22,592 nt of DNA from UBA1738 sp045658645 (GTDB taxonomy: Bacteria; Bacillota; Clostridia; UBA1381), in contig JAZOVJ010000046.1 of NCBI GenBank assembly GCA_045658645.1, positions 1-22,592 of the forward strand. Direction: 5' to 3'. Made by a program: the position numbers and the translations under genes. How positions within the stretch are numbered: the first letter of the stretch is position 1; every line of letters begins with the position of its first letter. Under the pieces are notes generated by a model, which had not been told where the DNA came from, did not search any database, and saw only the letters and a list, made by a program, of their open reading frames with translations. Of the stretch, positions 22,087 to 22,592 are shown one piece after another.

Positions 22087-22170
22087 GCACCAGTGGCGGA
22101 ATTGGCAGACGCGCTAGACTTAGGATCTAGTGTCCCCGACGTGAAGGTTCAAGTCCTTTCAGGCGCACCA
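22087..22170 (+). tRNA. tRNA-Leu (anticodon TAG) with acceptor-stem mismatches
   Basis: Class II tRNA with anticodon stem CTAGA/TCTAG and loop CTTAGGA, anticodon TAG, reading CUN leucine codons. The D region TGGCGGAATTGGCAGACGCG is typical of leucine tRNAs; the variable arm pairs GTC/GAC and the T loop is TTCAAGT. Discriminator A at 22167 and CCA at 22168-22170 are right for leucine. The acceptor stem is imperfect: GCACCAG (22087-22093) against CAGGCGC (22160-22166) gives five pairs plus A3-C70 and A6-A67 mismatches. Confidence 0.9.
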
Positions 22171-22173
22171 AAT

Positions 22174-22205
22174 AAAAAATCCAAACCCTATGGTTTGGAT
22201 TTTTT
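22174..22205 (+). terminator. Bidirectional terminator between tRNA-Leu and clpC-like gene
   Basis: ATCCAAACC (22179-22187) pairs with GGTTTGGAT (22192-22200) around a CTAT loop. The stem is flanked by A-run and T-run, so it works on either strand: after tRNA-Leu on plus and after the clpC-like gene on minus. Confidence 0.92.
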
Positions 22206-22207
22206 AT

Positions 22208-22592
22208 TTATTGTTTTACTACAAATTTATTTTCTTCTGCATCAACTATAACCTTTTCACCAGGTTTAATTTCTGAATCAATTATCTTTTCAGCAAGCAT
22301 ATCTTCAATTCTGTTTTGTATTGCTCGTCTTAGCGGTCTTGCGCCGTAAACAGCATCGAATCCCTCTTTTGCAATTAACTCAACTGCCTCATCGGTAAAT
22401 TCTGCTTCAATTTCATTTGCTTTGAGTCTTGTTTCAAGTCCCTTTAGCATAAGTCTTGCAATATCCTTAATATCCTCTTTGGAAAGTCTTTTAAACACAA
22501 TCATATCATCAATTCTGTTTAAAAATTCAGGTCTGAATGCATTCTTAACCTCTTGCATTACCTTATCTTTTATTGATGCATCATCAGTTTTT
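22208..22592 (-). CDS. clpC: ATP-dependent Clp protease ATP-binding subunit ClpC-like, C-terminal end (5' part outside window)
   Basis: The frame is open through the window edge at 22592, so only the last 127 or so residues are seen. They form the end of the second AAA+ module: FRPEFLNRIDD with sensor-1-linked segment and arginine finger region, then YGARPLRRAIQ, the sensor-2 motif with its arginines, and a final beta strand GEKVIVD. This is the C-terminal small domain of Hsp100 unfoldases that feed ClpP. The short end after GEKVIVD and overall wording fit ClpC rather than ClpB, but the diagnostic N-terminal and middle domains are missing. A ctsR-mcsA-mcsB context, if present, would be outside the window. 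It ends at the shared terminator. Confidence 0.88.
   Translation of the reverse strand, partial: KTDDASIKDKVMQEVKNAFRPEFLNRIDDMIVFKRLSKEDIKDIARLMLKGLETRLKANEIEAEFTDEAVELIAKEGFDAVYGARPLRRAIQNRIEDMLAEKIIDSEIKPGEKVIVDAEENKFVVKQ

Noticed and set aside
1..22592. CRISPR arrays, insertion sequences, prophage, integrases or biosynthetic gene cluster
   Set aside because: No regularly spaced repeats, transposase or integrase motifs, or specialised biosynthesis genes were seen; nearly all of the window is assigned to conserved chromosomal genes.

Overview
The window reads as a stretch of a low-to-moderate GC Gram-positive anaerobe of the class Clostridia. The signs are AGGAGG-type ribosome binding sites, simple hairpin-plus-T-run terminators, the argCJBDF gene order, an M42 peptidase cluster, PFL/UPF0210 and DUF554 family genes, and ClpC. 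Genus cannot be fixed from the sequence alone. Most of the DNA is chromosomal housekeeping. I see no transposase, integrase, phage gene, CRISPR array or toxin-antitoxin pair.

Layout. (1) Positions 1-793: the 3' part of an aspartokinase gene ending in a terminator, with a strong internal in-frame start signal. (2) 810-3244: rlmB, a small ACT-domain gene and a PFL/UPF0210 gene, closed by a terminator. (3) 3279-3497: promoter, tRNA-Ser(GGA) and trailing hairpins. (4) 3524-7188: two overlapping genes for a heterodimeric ABC exporter with one degenerate and one canonical ATP site, then a terminator. (5) 7256-8137: an M14 carboxypeptidase, converging and overlapping by 21 bp with a minus-strand DUF554 membrane protein gene (8117-8806). 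(6) 8872-16458: a divergent promoter region, then a tight run of seven genes: a CCA-adding-enzyme/poly(A)-polymerase family nucleotidyltransferase, murD, three consecutive M42 aminopeptidases, an iron-dependent alcohol dehydrogenase and a LOG-family protein, ending in a terminator. (7) 16479-21968: the arginine operon argC-argJ-argB-argD-argF behind a 268-base control region, ending in a terminator. (8) 22026-22205: promoter, tRNA-Leu(TAG) and a bidirectional terminator. (9) 22208-22592: the 3' end of a clpC-like gene on the minus strand.

How the genes work together. The arg genes take glutamate through the cyclic acetyl pathway (ArgJ recycles the acetyl group) to ornithine and citrulline. 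The argC control region carries two near-palindromes matching TGTATAWWTATRCA and a weaker third copy, very likely ArgR operators. Region 6 mixes tRNA end repair, peptidoglycan precursor synthesis and peptide breakdown. The three M42 paralogues may supply complementary or co-assembling aminopeptidases.

No wholly new system is evident. The points most worth a second look are the ArgR-like operator array with its 12-base tandem repeat, the internal start in the aspartokinase gene, the tandem M42 genes with a nearly identical 45-base block, the terminator-spanning small reading frame ahead of the ABC exporter, and the tRNA-Leu gene with two acceptor-stem mismatches.
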